Of a DNA stretch of 64,000 nt, positions 33,034-40,164 are shown piece after piece (positions within the stretch are counted from its first letter, which is position 1; every line of letters begins with the position of its first letter). The translations under genes were made by a program, and so were the position numbers. A model generated the notes under the pieces. That model saw only the letters and a list, made by a program, of their open reading frames with translations, did no database searches and was not told where the DNA came from. Origin of the DNA: Microbacterium sp. LWO12-1.2 (lineage in GTDB: Bacteria > Actinomycetota > Actinomycetes > Actinomycetales > Microbacteriaceae); contig NZ_JBEGII010000001.1 of assembly GCF_040675875.1 (NCBI RefSeq), positions 3,472,001 through 3,536,000 of the forward strand. The letters are read 5' to 3'.

Positions 33034-34809
33034 ATGATCGATCCGCGCAGCGATGCGGAGTTGCTGAGCGCGCTTCGGGCAGGCGATCGAGGGAGCTACG
33101 AGGCTCTGTGGCGCCGTCATGCGGATGCAGCGCGCCGCTACGCCTATCGACTCTTCCCCGCGCGTGCCGATGACCTCGTCTCGGAATCTTTTCTGGCGAT
33201 CTATCAGCAGGTCACCACGACTGACAAGGGTCCGCAGTTCGCCTTCCGGTCCTACCTGAAGACGGTGATCCGCAATACAGCGATCGCGTGGAGGAAAGAC
33301 GCGGAGCGGGTTCTGACCAGCGATGATGTCGATCAGGTCGAACTGCGCGACGGGCTCAGCGCCTTGGAGCAGCAGGCGAGTTCGGCGGATGTGCTCGCCG
33401 CCTTCCAGGCCCTTCCCGAACGGTGGCAGCGCGTGCTGTGGCTGGCGGAGGTCGATGAAGCAGACCGACCGGAGATCGCCAAGGAGCTCGGGATCAAACC
33501 CAACGCGGTGTCGGCTCTGCAACGTCGTGCGCGCACGGGGCTGAAGTTCCAGTGGTTGAGTCGACAGATCCCCGTCTCTCTGCGAGATGACACGACGCAT
33601 GTGGCGCGCCTGATCCCTCAGTACCTGACCGAGCCGAACAACGCCGCCGTGGAGCGGGAAGTGGCAGACCACCTCTCGGACTGCGCGGAATGCAGCAATC
33701 TGCTGCAGTCGATGCGGGGTGGTGCGGCACGGCTGCAGGGCAGGACCCTCGCCGTGCTGCTGGGGGCCGCGGGACTCGGGACGCCGGCGGTCGCCTCATT
33801 GTCGTCCGGCACGGTCGCCGCCGCTGCGTTCGCCGGATTCTCCGGGTGGCTCCTCGCCGGGACCCTGGGGGCTGCCACGGTCGGTGGGATCATCGTGGCG
33901 GCGCTGATCGCCGGGCCGGTGCCCCTGTCGGCTGACACGGAGGCGCTGCCGGTGAGCACGGACGTCGTCGGCTCTCCGGCATCCGACCCCGATCCTGAGC
34001 GCACCACCGGCTCTGATCTGGTCGTCTCGCCTCCGGTCTCCCCTCCGGAGGAGCCGGTCATCGGACGGCGGGTCTTCGATCCGACCGTCCCCTCGGCGGG
34101 CCTCTCCGATGATCCCGATCAGTACTTCCCCACGGCTCCGAACCGCCCACAGCCGGCTGGCCCCGATACGCCAGGACCCGGCACGAACCCGGAGTCTCCG
34201 ATGTCGCCGGGGGTCAGCACTCCCACGAACTCGTCTGGTTATCTCTCCCCTGTCATCGCGGGGCGCACGGAGCCGGGGCAGAGCGTCGTCGTCGCGGTCG
34301 ACTCCGCGCGGTACACGCCGACGGTCGCGGACGACGGCAGCTGGAGCTTCGACACCCGCGCGCTGCAGCCGAACGCAGGAACCTACGCCTACGAGGTGTG
34401 GGCATATGACGCGACTTCGCAGTCGGCCGTCACCTCCGGCACCTTCACCGTGCTTCCGATCCAGGTGCAGGGCCTCGAGCAGCTCACCGGGTTCGAGGAC
34501 ATGCTGGTCGACGAGGCGCAGACCACCGGTGTGGTCATCGCGGTCACGGGGCCACCGAACGGCCGGGTGTTCATCACATCGATGGAGGGGCATTCCGCGA
34601 CCATCGCCCTGGATCAGAACGGGTACACGCGCAAACGGCTCCTGATGGATGCGGCGGGCTGGTACCACTTCACCATGCGGGCACTCGACAGCGAGGGGTA
34701 CTGGGGGCCGGGGTATGAGAAGGCCGTGGACGTGTACGACCCCGACGTCATCTTCGATCCCTGGGGTGGCGGTCCCGACAGCATGACGTTCGAGCTCGTC
34801 GACCCCTGA
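33034..34809 (+). CDS. ECF sigma factor fused to zinc-finger, membrane and extracellular domains
   Basis: A 591-residue one-protein signalling device. Residues 10-85 are sigma region 2 (RYAYRLFPARADDLVSESFL) and 115-175 region 4 with a helix-turn-helix (EIAKELGIKPNAVSALQRRA). His213-x3-Cys217-x2-Cys220 is the anti-sigma zinc-finger signature. Hydrophobic segments span about 236-256 and 264-296. A Pro/Ser/Thr-rich linker follows, then an Ig-like extracellular region (SPVIAGRTEPGQSVVVAVD and on). Usually sigma and anti-sigma are separate proteins. ECF factors with C-terminal extensions are known in actinobacteria, but the sensed signal here is unknown. GGGGAGGGAAC gives the ribosome site. Confidence 0.88.
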   Translation: MIDPRSDAELLSALRAGDRGSYEALWRRHADAARRYAYRLFPARADDLVSESFLAIYQQVTTTDKGPQFAFRSYLKTVIRNTAIAWRKDAERVLTSDDVDQVELRDGLSALEQQASSADVLAAFQALPERWQRVLWLAEVDEADRPEIAKELGIKPNAVSALQRRARTGLKFQWLSRQIPVSLRDDTTHVARLIPQYLTEPNNAAVEREVADHLSDCAECSNLLQSMRGGAARLQGRTLAVLLGAAGLGTPAVASLSSGTVAAAAFAGFSGWLLAGTLGAATVGGIIVAALIAGPVPLSADTEALPVSTDVVGSPASDPDPERTTGSDLVVSPPVSPPEEPVIGRRVFDPTVPSAGLSDDPDQYFPTAPNRPQPAGPDTPGPGTNPESPMSPGVSTPTNSSGYLSPVIAGRTEPGQSVVVAVDSARYTPTVADDGSWSFDTRALQPNAGTYAYEVWAYDATSQSAVTSGTFTVLPIQVQGLEQLTGFEDMLVDEAQTTGVVIAVTGPPNGRVFITSMEGHSATIALDQNGYTRKRLLMDAAGWYHFTMRALDSEGYWGPGYEKAVDVYDPDVIFDPWGGGPDSMTFELVDP

Positions 34810-34815
34810 TCCCGC

Positions 34816-34846
34816 GCGTCACGATTGCGGGGCGCCGCACTCCTTC
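34816..34846 (+). promoter_or_regulatory. Bipartite element, copy 4 (GCGTCAC-N14-GCACTCCTTC)
   Basis: GCGTCAC (34816-34822), exactly 14 bases, then GCACTCCTTC (34837-34846). Same composition and spacing as the three copies at 35663, 37401 and 38075 but on the opposite strand. It lies seven bases after the sigma-factor stop codon, between the two convergent genes. Confidence 0.65.
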
Positions 34847-34853
34847 TCGGTGG

Positions 34854-34883
34854 GATCGTGGAGTCCTCCCCGGCTCCACGATC
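34854..34883. terminator. 10-bp hairpin between the sigma factor and LuxR genes
   Basis: GATCGTGGAG (34854-34863) pairs perfectly with CTCCACGATC (34874-34883). It lies between two convergent genes, so it could terminate both. Confidence 0.6.
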
Positions 34884-34890
34884 TCGGCAC

Positions 34891-35586
34891 TCATCCGGTG
34901 ATCACGCGCGGTTCGTCGTGCGGCGATGGTTCCGCGTATCCGTCGGCCCAGGCGATCTGCGCCAGTTGGAGCTTCGAGCGGGCGGGGCGACCTGCCGATG
35001 TGAACTTGTCGCGCACACGATTCAGGTACTTCCGTGCCGTGTCATGGCGGATGCCCATGGCCTCGGCCGCTTGGCTGATGGTCATACCGTTCGCGTAGAG
35101 CGCGAGCACCCGCGCCTCCTGCGCGCTCAGACGGGTTCCCGCCGAGGCCGGGATGATGACGGCGTGCGCGGGGGGCGTCATGATCGTGCCTCCGGTCAAG
35201 ACGATGGCGGCGGCGGCGACGAAGTCGTCTTCCGAGTCGGCGGTGGACACGAATCCCTCGGCGCCGGCGGCCGCGACACGACGGGCAGTCGTTCGCGTAC
35301 CCGGTGACGTGAGAGCGAGAACGCGGATGCCGGCCTCGCGCAGAGCCGTGAGGGCGGACAGATCATTCGACGCGAGCGGATCGAAGGGGAGCGAGAGCAC
35401 GAGCAGATGAGGCCATCGTGTTCTCTCGGTGTGACGCAGCCACGCCATGAACTCGCGGAGGGTGTGGCAGACCCCGACGACCTCCAGGCCAGAGATCCCC
35501 GACAGCAGCTGTTCGATGCGGGAGCGCTGCAGGACGAGCTCGTCGACGACCACGGCGCGACGTGCGCCGGCAGGCTCGTTCAGCAT
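34891..35586 (-). CDS. LuxR-family regulator with degenerate receiver domain
   Basis: Regulator of 231 residues. Residues 10-125 have the receiver shape, with VVVDE near the start and LALTSPG at the fifth strand. The phosphorylatable Asp of the third strand is replaced (LLVLSLPF), and the usual Lys is missing in GFVSTADS. Phosphorylation control is therefore unlikely. The C-terminus has a FixJ/LuxR helix-turn-helix (LSAQEARVLALYANGMTISQ, then TARKYLNRVRDKF). No histidine kinase is adjacent. A bipartite element lies 77-108 bp upstream of its start. Confidence 0.85.
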   Translation of the reverse strand: MLNEPAGARRAVVVDELVLQRSRIEQLLSGISGLEVVGVCHTLREFMAWLRHTERTRWPHLLVLSLPFDPLASNDLSALTALREAGIRVLALTSPGTRTTARRVAAAGAEGFVSTADSEDDFVAAAAIVLTGGTIMTPPAHAVIIPASAGTRLSAQEARVLALYANGMTISQAAEAMGIRHDTARKYLNRVRDKFTSAGRPARSKLQLAQIAWADGYAEPSPHDEPRVITG

Positions 35587-35662
35587 CGTGCAGCCCCGGA
35601 GGGCGGGGAAACCGTCTTCGCGTCGGCTGTCGTCGTGCGCCGATCAAGATCCATCACACAGA

Positions 35663-35693
35663 GAAGGTGTGCGTTCGTCGCAAAAAGTGACGC
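35663..35693 (-). promoter_or_regulatory. Bipartite element, copy 1, upstream of the LuxR gene
   Basis: On the minus strand: GCGTCAC (35693-35687), 14 bases, GCACACCTTC (35672-35663). It is also preceded by CTCG, as in copy 2. It ends 77 bases before the LuxR-gene start. Confidence 0.7.
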
Positions 35694-35746
35694 CGAGTTT
35701 GACCTCCTTTCGGGGACTGTCTCCCACGACGCCGGCGCCGCCGACA

Positions 35747-35786
35747 TGTCGGGCCCCGCCCCTCCACAGAGAGGCGAGGCCCGACA
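35747..35786 (-). terminator. Terminator after the thioester surface protein gene
   Basis: TGTCGGGCC (35747-35755) pairs with GGCCCGACA (35778-35786), and an inner GCC/GGC pair follows after a small mismatch. It begins eight bases past the stop codon on the minus strand. Confidence 0.7.
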
Positions 35787-35793
35787 CGACTCA

Positions 35794-37290
35794 TCAGTCG
35801 GCGTCGACGGTCTTCCGTCGCGCACGTCCGGCGAGCAGGATCATCGCGCCCACGGCGAGCATCACGCCAGCCGCGCCGACGGCGATGACGGGAAGGTCGC
35901 CGCCGGTCGTGGCCAGCTGTCCCTTCGGGCCCGGGGTCGCCGTCGGGGTCGTCGGCGTCACGGGCGCCTTCTCGATGGTGACGGTCTGGGCGGCGTCGTC
36001 GATGTCTTCGTGGACGGCGAGGGGTTCGCCGGTGGTGTCGGTTCCTTCGTGGAGGCGTTCGAAGGCGACGAGGGTGCCGCCGGCGTATCCGACCGGGACG
36101 GTGAAGGTGACGTCGACTGAGCCGTTGGCGGTTTCGGGGGTGAAGGTGGTGGATCCGGTGATGCCGGTGGCGGTGCCGTCGGCCTTGTCGTGGAGTTCGC
36201 CGGTGAGGGTGTACTGGGTGCCGGGGACCAGGTTCTGGTAGGCGACGGTGTCGATGACGGTGCCGCCGTTCCAGGGCAGGATCCGGTCGCCGTCGGCGGA
36301 GTCGACCAGCGACGTGCCGATCACGGGCGCCGGTACGGCTGTGGTGGTCCACTCGACGGTGGCCGCATCGGTCGTGGTCGCCGTGCTCGGCGCGACCAGG
36401 ATGATCGTCTGCGCGTGGTCATCCGCCGTGGGCGTCGGGGAGTTGGTCGTCGGTACGGAGACGATCTTTCCCGTTGCGCTCGATCCCTCCGCTGCGACGG
36501 ACACGGTCGCCGAGCCTGCGGCGGTCGTGCCGCGCAGGTCGAGGTACAGCGCCTGGCCGTCGACGACGGCGCTCGCGTCGATCGCGTCGCCGTCAGCATC
36601 CACCAACGACACCGTGGGATCGACCGTCACGCTGACGGTGGGCCGGTTGGTGTCCACGACGAACGGACCGACCAGAGAATCGGCGGTCTGCGGTGCGCTG
36701 GGGGCGTCGATGCTGGCAGTGACTGCGAAATCGGCCGGGGTCATCCCCGTGCTCGCGTTCGCACCGTTCACCAGGTGCCAGTAGGCGGCTTCCGAATCCG
36801 GAGTCTCCCACGCCCACGCCGCGTCGAAGTTGAGGTCGGTGTAGCGCCAGATCGCGTACTGGGTGGCCTCGATCGCGTCATTGCGGGAGATGCCGGGGGC
36901 ACCCGCCGCAGCGCCGAACTCCTCGAGGGTCAGTGCAGGGTAGCTGTGGGCCAGCACCCAGAGCACCTTCCCTTGGATCACGGGATCGGTGAAGTAGTTG
37001 GCGCCGAGGTACTCATCGGCGGTGCCGACGGTACCCTCGACCCGCTCTCGGGCGGAGATGTCGTGTTCCACGCAATAGGCCCAGAAGTTGGGATCCCCGA
37101 CGGCGGGGGTCTCCGACCAGATCGGGTACAGATGCGTTCCCGCGAGGCCCACTCCGTCGCCGATGTAGACCGAATCCCCGGCCTCGACCGCTGCTGAGGC
37201 TGCACCCGGGGCGATCAACGCGCCCAGCACGAGCGCGCTCGCACCCGCCCATCCTCCGAGCCGGCTCAGATACTTGTTCTGCTGCTTCAC
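35794..37290 (-). CDS. Thioester-domain (TQXA) surface protein with VaFE repeat and LATTG sorting signal
   Basis: Cell-wall-anchored adhesin-like protein of 498 residues. A signal peptide spans residues 1-33. The thioester domain shows Cys73 in AYCVEHD and Gln144 in EATQYAIW, the pair that forms an internal thioester able to bond covalently to host or surface amines. A Thr-rich region and a VaFE-type domain (LVPGTQYTLTGELHDKADG) follow. LATTG at about 459-463 plus a hydrophobic helix and Arg-rich tail form a class E-type sortase signal. No sortase is in the window. GTG at 37290 has AGGGAG six bases upstream. Confidence 0.9.
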   Translation of the reverse strand: MKQQNKYLSRLGGWAGASALVLGALIAPGAASAAVEAGDSVYIGDGVGLAGTHLYPIWSETPAVGDPNFWAYCVEHDISARERVEGTVGTADEYLGANYFTDPVIQGKVLWVLAHSYPALTLEEFGAAAGAPGISRNDAIEATQYAIWRYTDLNFDAAWAWETPDSEAAYWHLVNGANASTGMTPADFAVTASIDAPSAPQTADSLVGPFVVDTNRPTVSVTVDPTVSLVDADGDAIDASAVVDGQALYLDLRGTTAAGSATVSVAAEGSSATGKIVSVPTTNSPTPTADDHAQTIILVAPSTATTTDAATVEWTTTAVPAPVIGTSLVDSADGDRILPWNGGTVIDTVAYQNLVPGTQYTLTGELHDKADGTATGITGSTTFTPETANGSVDVTFTVPVGYAGGTLVAFERLHEGTDTTGEPLAVHEDIDDAAQTVTIEKAPVTPTTPTATPGPKGQLATTGGDLPVIAVGAAGVMLAVGAMILLAGRARRKTVDAD

Positions 37291-37318
37291 TGTGCACTCC
37301 CTGCGTTCACGCCCTGAG

Positions 37319-37335
37319 ACCCTCCCGAGGAGGGT
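37319..37335 (-). promoter_or_regulatory. Small leader hairpin before the surface protein gene
   Basis: ACCCTCC (37319-37325) pairs with GGAGGGT (37329-37335) around a CGA loop. It lies in the transcribed leader between the bipartite element and the GTG start. Role unknown. Confidence 0.35.
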
Positions 37336-37400
37336 CGATCCGGGGCCATTCTCGATTGACGGACGCCGGAGACAGGGGGAGTGTTTCCGCGATCCTCTCT

Positions 37401-37431
37401 GAAGGAGTGCAGGGTCGACGAAAGGTGACGC
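37401..37431 (-). promoter_or_regulatory. Bipartite element, copy 2, upstream of the surface protein gene
   Basis: On the minus strand: GCGTCAC (37431-37425), 14 bases, GCACTCCTTC (37410-37401). It lies 111-141 bp before the GTG at 37290. Confidence 0.7.
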
Positions 37432-37478
37432 CGAGCGGCTGCAACCGTGAAGATCGTCCAGGAGTCTTTCGACCGATG

Positions 37479-37513
37479 TCCGGTACCCGCCGGCTGAAGC
37501 GGCGGGTACCGGA
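37479..37513 (-). terminator. Terminator after the small Tat-exported protein gene
   Basis: Thirteen-base perfect arms (37479-37491 and 37501-37513, TCCGGTACCCGCC and its complement) around a nine-base loop, 26 bases past the stop of the gene at 37539. Confidence 0.75.
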
Positions 37514-37538
37514 GAACGCCGTGCCGTGTTCGGCTGGA

Positions 37539-38012
37539 TCAGCGCAGCTTGACGTCGATCGTCTCGGTGAAGGGGTCGATGTCGATGTTGGTCGTGATCG
37601 AGTAGCCCGATCCCGACGGACCCGTGGGGCGGAACTGGATGCGGATGTTGGTGATGTCGCTTCCGGTGATCACGGCCGTGATCGATCCGTCCGGGTTGGT
37701 GGTGGTCACGATTCCGGTGGCGTTGACGACCTGCAGCGTCACGCCGGGTTCCGGAACGATCAGGACGCTGGTGCCGGAGGGCAGGAGAGCGAGGTTGCCG
37801 TCCGCGTCGCTGCCCTCCACCGTGAAGTTGGTGACGTTTCCGCTCACGACGCTGACCGTCGCACCGGTCGCCCAGAAGGTCGCGGCGGGCGTCGGGGTGG
37901 ATGCTGCCGCGAGCGGGATGGCGACTGCCGCCGCGACGACGGGCACGGACCAGGCTGCGCCCTTGACGACGGTTCGACGTGAGACGCCAATGACTGGGTG
38001 GTTCTCCTGCAT
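37539..38012 (-). CDS. Small Tat-exported protein of unknown function
   Basis: A 157-residue exported protein. The N-terminus has the twin-arginine motif SRRTVVKGAAW, then a hydrophobic Ala/Val stretch and a probable cleavage site after ASTPTPA. The mature part (about 110 residues) is rich in Thr, Val and Gly, with strands such as VTLQVVNATGIVTTTNPDG, like a single Ig-like beta domain. I chose the ATG at 38012; a poor GGAAGAAG ribosome site precedes it. It shares an upstream bipartite element with the LuxR and surface protein genes, so it probably belongs to their regulon. Confidence 0.75.
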   Translation of the reverse strand: MQENHPVIGVSRRTVVKGAAWSVPVVAAAVAIPLAAASTPTPAATFWATGATVSVVSGNVTNFTVEGSDADGNLALLPSGTSVLIVPEPGVTLQVVNATGIVTTTNPDGSITAVITGSDITNIRIQFRPTGPSGSGYSITTNIDIDPFTETIDVKLR

Positions 38013-38074
38013 GTTCTTCTTCCGATCTGACTGAGTTGACCGCTTCGTGAGCGGCGGGTACAACGTTGCGACGA

Positions 38075-38105
38075 CAAGGAGTCACGATGACGGTCAGAGT
38101 GACGC
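38075..38105 (-). promoter_or_regulatory. Bipartite element, copy 3, upstream of the Tat-exported protein gene
   Basis: On the minus strand: GCGTCAC (38105-38099), 14 bases, TGACTCCTTG (38084-38075). It lies 63-93 bp before the ATG at 38012. This is the most divergent copy, but the spacing is identical. Confidence 0.65.
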
Positions 38106-38161
38106 CGTGGCCGCGCACGACTTCGGAACGTGGGCCCCACGGCACCCTAGCCAGTGTTATA

Positions 38162-38176
38162 GTCAACGGCATTGGC
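38162..38176. promoter_or_regulatory. GTCAA-N5-TTGAC operator-like palindrome, copy B, on a TATAGT box
   Basis: GTCAACGGCATTGGC, one mismatch from a perfect inverted repeat. As at 30030 it overlaps TATAGT (38158-38163). It lies 22 bp before the S9 peptidase start. Confidence 0.65.
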
Positions 38177-38197
38177 GACGACGAGGAGAGAGCAAGG

Positions 38198-40057
38198 ATG
38201 CTGTACACCCCGGAAGAATCCACGACCGAGACGCTCGATGAGCGGTTCGCGGCTCCGTACCTCCTGACCGTGCGCCCCGCCGCCGGCGCGGATGACCTCG
38301 CGCTCGTGGTCGAGAACCATCCCGCTGGCGCTCGCGGCCGGATCTGGCGTGCCCCGGATGCTCCGGGCGAACTGCTGCCGTTCGACGTGAGCATGGGCGC
38401 GATCGTCACGCCGGACGGGCGCTGGGTCGTCGACCTCGACGATGGCGGCGGGTCCGAGGTGGGCACGCTCGTGGCCATCTCGCTCGACGGATCAGAGCGC
38501 GTCGAGCTGACGCCGGGCCGTGAGCCCTACGTGCTGCGGGGGATCGACATCTCATTCGACGGGTCCGCACTCGTGGCCACGGTCGTCGACGAGGAGGGGT
38601 TCCACGTGCTCGTGATCCCCGCCGCGCCCTGGGGCGAGTCGAAGGTCGTCTACTCGAACCCGGTGGAGGCGTGGTTCGGCCGCAGTGCGCCCGACGCCTC
38701 GCTGGTGTCGATCGACACGACCGACCACAACCCCGGCATCCGGCGTCCGCTGATCACGGTGGTGGATGCCGCGAACGGCGACATCGTCGCGACCCTCGAC
38801 GATCTCCCCGACGGTCCGGTCCGCGCCGTGCGCTTCTCGTCGGTCACCGGTGACGACCGGCTGCTCCTCAACACCGAGCGCAGCGGCTTCTCCCGACCGG
38901 CCATCTGGCACGTGCGCACCGGGGAGCGGGTGGACTTCGACCTGCCCGATCTGGCCGGAGAGGTCATCGCCCTCGACTGGCACGCGCCGACCGGCCGCAT
39001 CCTCGCCCTGCATGTCGACGGCGGTATCCATTCGCTGATCGAGCTCGATGAGGCCGACGGTTCCGTGCGCACCGTGCTCGAAGGGGGCAGCTTCGCCGAG
39101 CCCGACGTCGCGAACCTGCATCCGTTCTACTGGACCTCGTACTACGCACCCTCCGGCGTCGTCCGTGCGCTGCGATCGAGCTGGGATGTACCGCTCTACG
39201 TCACGGAGGTCGCCGCCGACGGCACCGAGACCATGCTGATCGAGCCGGCGCGGGTGCCGGCAGGGCAGCCGCTGCGCTCGACCCTCGTCGCCAGCGCCGA
39301 CGGAACCCTGGTGCAGCTGTGGTCGGGGCGCCCGGCCGGTCGTGAGCCCCTCGGCACGATCCTCGAGATCCACGGCGGGCCGATGCTCGTGACGGTCGAC
39401 CACTACAACCCCTCCGCCCAGGCCTGGCTCGATGCCGGCTTCGCGTACGCCTCGCTCAACTACCGGGGCTCCGTGACGTTCGGTCGCGCATTCCGTGAGG
39501 GGTTCTGGAACGTCGGCGGCGACCGCGAGATCGAGGATGTCGCGGCCGCGATCGCATGGCTGCGCGAACAGGGTCTCGCCGACCCGGCATCCACCTTCAT
39601 CACGGGTGCCTCGTACGGCGGGCACATGACCCTCTTGAGCGTCGGGCGTCTGCCGGAGCTCTTCGCCGGCGGGTTCGCGCACGTCGCGGTCGCCGACTGG
39701 TCGGTGACGATCGAGGCCATGAACCCCGCGGTGCGCACGGTCTGGAGCTCGTGGGTTCCGCCGGAGCTGGTCACGCGCTTCTCCGCCATCTCGTACCTCG
39801 ACGATGTGACGGCATCCGTCTGGGTCAACCAGGGGTCGATAGACACCCGTACGCCCGTCATCGGCGTGCAGGGATATGTGGACCGTCTGCGCGCCAGGGG
39901 TGGCGATGCGGTGCTCGAGATCTTCGAGGGGGGACATGAGCCGACGGGGCTCGAAGGTGCCGTCCGCGACCAGCGTCGCATGCAGGAACTCGCGCTCCGT
40001 ACGCTCGCCGGAGAGCGGTGGGACAGTGCAGGTCTCGCCTCTAGTCACGAACATTGA
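38198..40057 (+). CDS. S9-family prolyl-oligopeptidase-like peptidase
   Basis: Cytoplasmic serine peptidase of 619 residues with no signal peptide. The first 350 or so residues are a propeller-like domain (for example ISFDGSALVATVVDEEG). The catalytic domain has Ser472 in GASYGGHM, Asp549 in GSIDTRTPV and His580 in EGGHEPTG. I chose the ATG at 38198 with a GAGGAGAGAGCAAGG ribosome site. It precedes a peptide-type ABC importer, so it probably degrades imported oligopeptides or conjugates. Acyl-aminoacyl peptidase activity is another possibility. Confidence 0.87.
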   Translation: MLYTPEESTTETLDERFAAPYLLTVRPAAGADDLALVVENHPAGARGRIWRAPDAPGELLPFDVSMGAIVTPDGRWVVDLDDGGGSEVGTLVAISLDGSERVELTPGREPYVLRGIDISFDGSALVATVVDEEGFHVLVIPAAPWGESKVVYSNPVEAWFGRSAPDASLVSIDTTDHNPGIRRPLITVVDAANGDIVATLDDLPDGPVRAVRFSSVTGDDRLLLNTERSGFSRPAIWHVRTGERVDFDLPDLAGEVIALDWHAPTGRILALHVDGGIHSLIELDEADGSVRTVLEGGSFAEPDVANLHPFYWTSYYAPSGVVRALRSSWDVPLYVTEVAADGTETMLIEPARVPAGQPLRSTLVASADGTLVQLWSGRPAGREPLGTILEIHGGPMLVTVDHYNPSAQAWLDAGFAYASLNYRGSVTFGRAFREGFWNVGGDREIEDVAAAIAWLREQGLADPASTFITGASYGGHMTLLSVGRLPELFAGGFAHVAVADWSVTIEAMNPAVRTVWSSWVPPELVTRFSAISYLDDVTASVWVNQGSIDTRTPVIGVQGYVDRLRARGGDAVLEIFEGGHEPTGLEGAVRDQRRMQELALRTLAGERWDSAGLASSHEH

Positions 40058-40058
40058 C
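40044..40058. promoter_or_regulatory. GTCAA-N5-TTGAC operator-like palindrome, copy C
   Basis: GTCACGAACATTGAC, one mismatch from the inverted repeat. It overlaps the end of the peptidase gene and lies just upstream of a candidate promoter (TTGCTA at 40067-40072, 17 bases, TAGAGT at 40090-40095) for the transporter operon. Confidence 0.6.
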
Positions 40059-40066
40059 TAAAGTGC

Positions 40067-40095
40067 TTGCTATCTTTTCCGGTCAGCCCTAGAGT
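40067..40095 (+). promoter_or_regulatory. Candidate promoter of the peptide transporter operon
   Basis: TTGCTA and TAGAGT with a 17-base spacer, 70 bases before the binding-protein ATG. It resembles the housekeeping sigma consensus. Prediction by eye only. Confidence 0.45.
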
Positions 40096-40164
40096 CAGAC
40101 CACTACCCGCACCACAGCACCTCCTGCACTGTCCCTTCGTCGCACGCTCACTGGAGATCCGTCC

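Noticed and set aside
35663..38105. GCGTCAC-N14-GCACTCCTT elements as ordinary -35/-10 promoters
   Set aside because: The spacing between blocks is too short for a standard sigma promoter, the second block is not AT-rich, and one copy follows a gene instead of preceding one. They are kept as unexplained elements.
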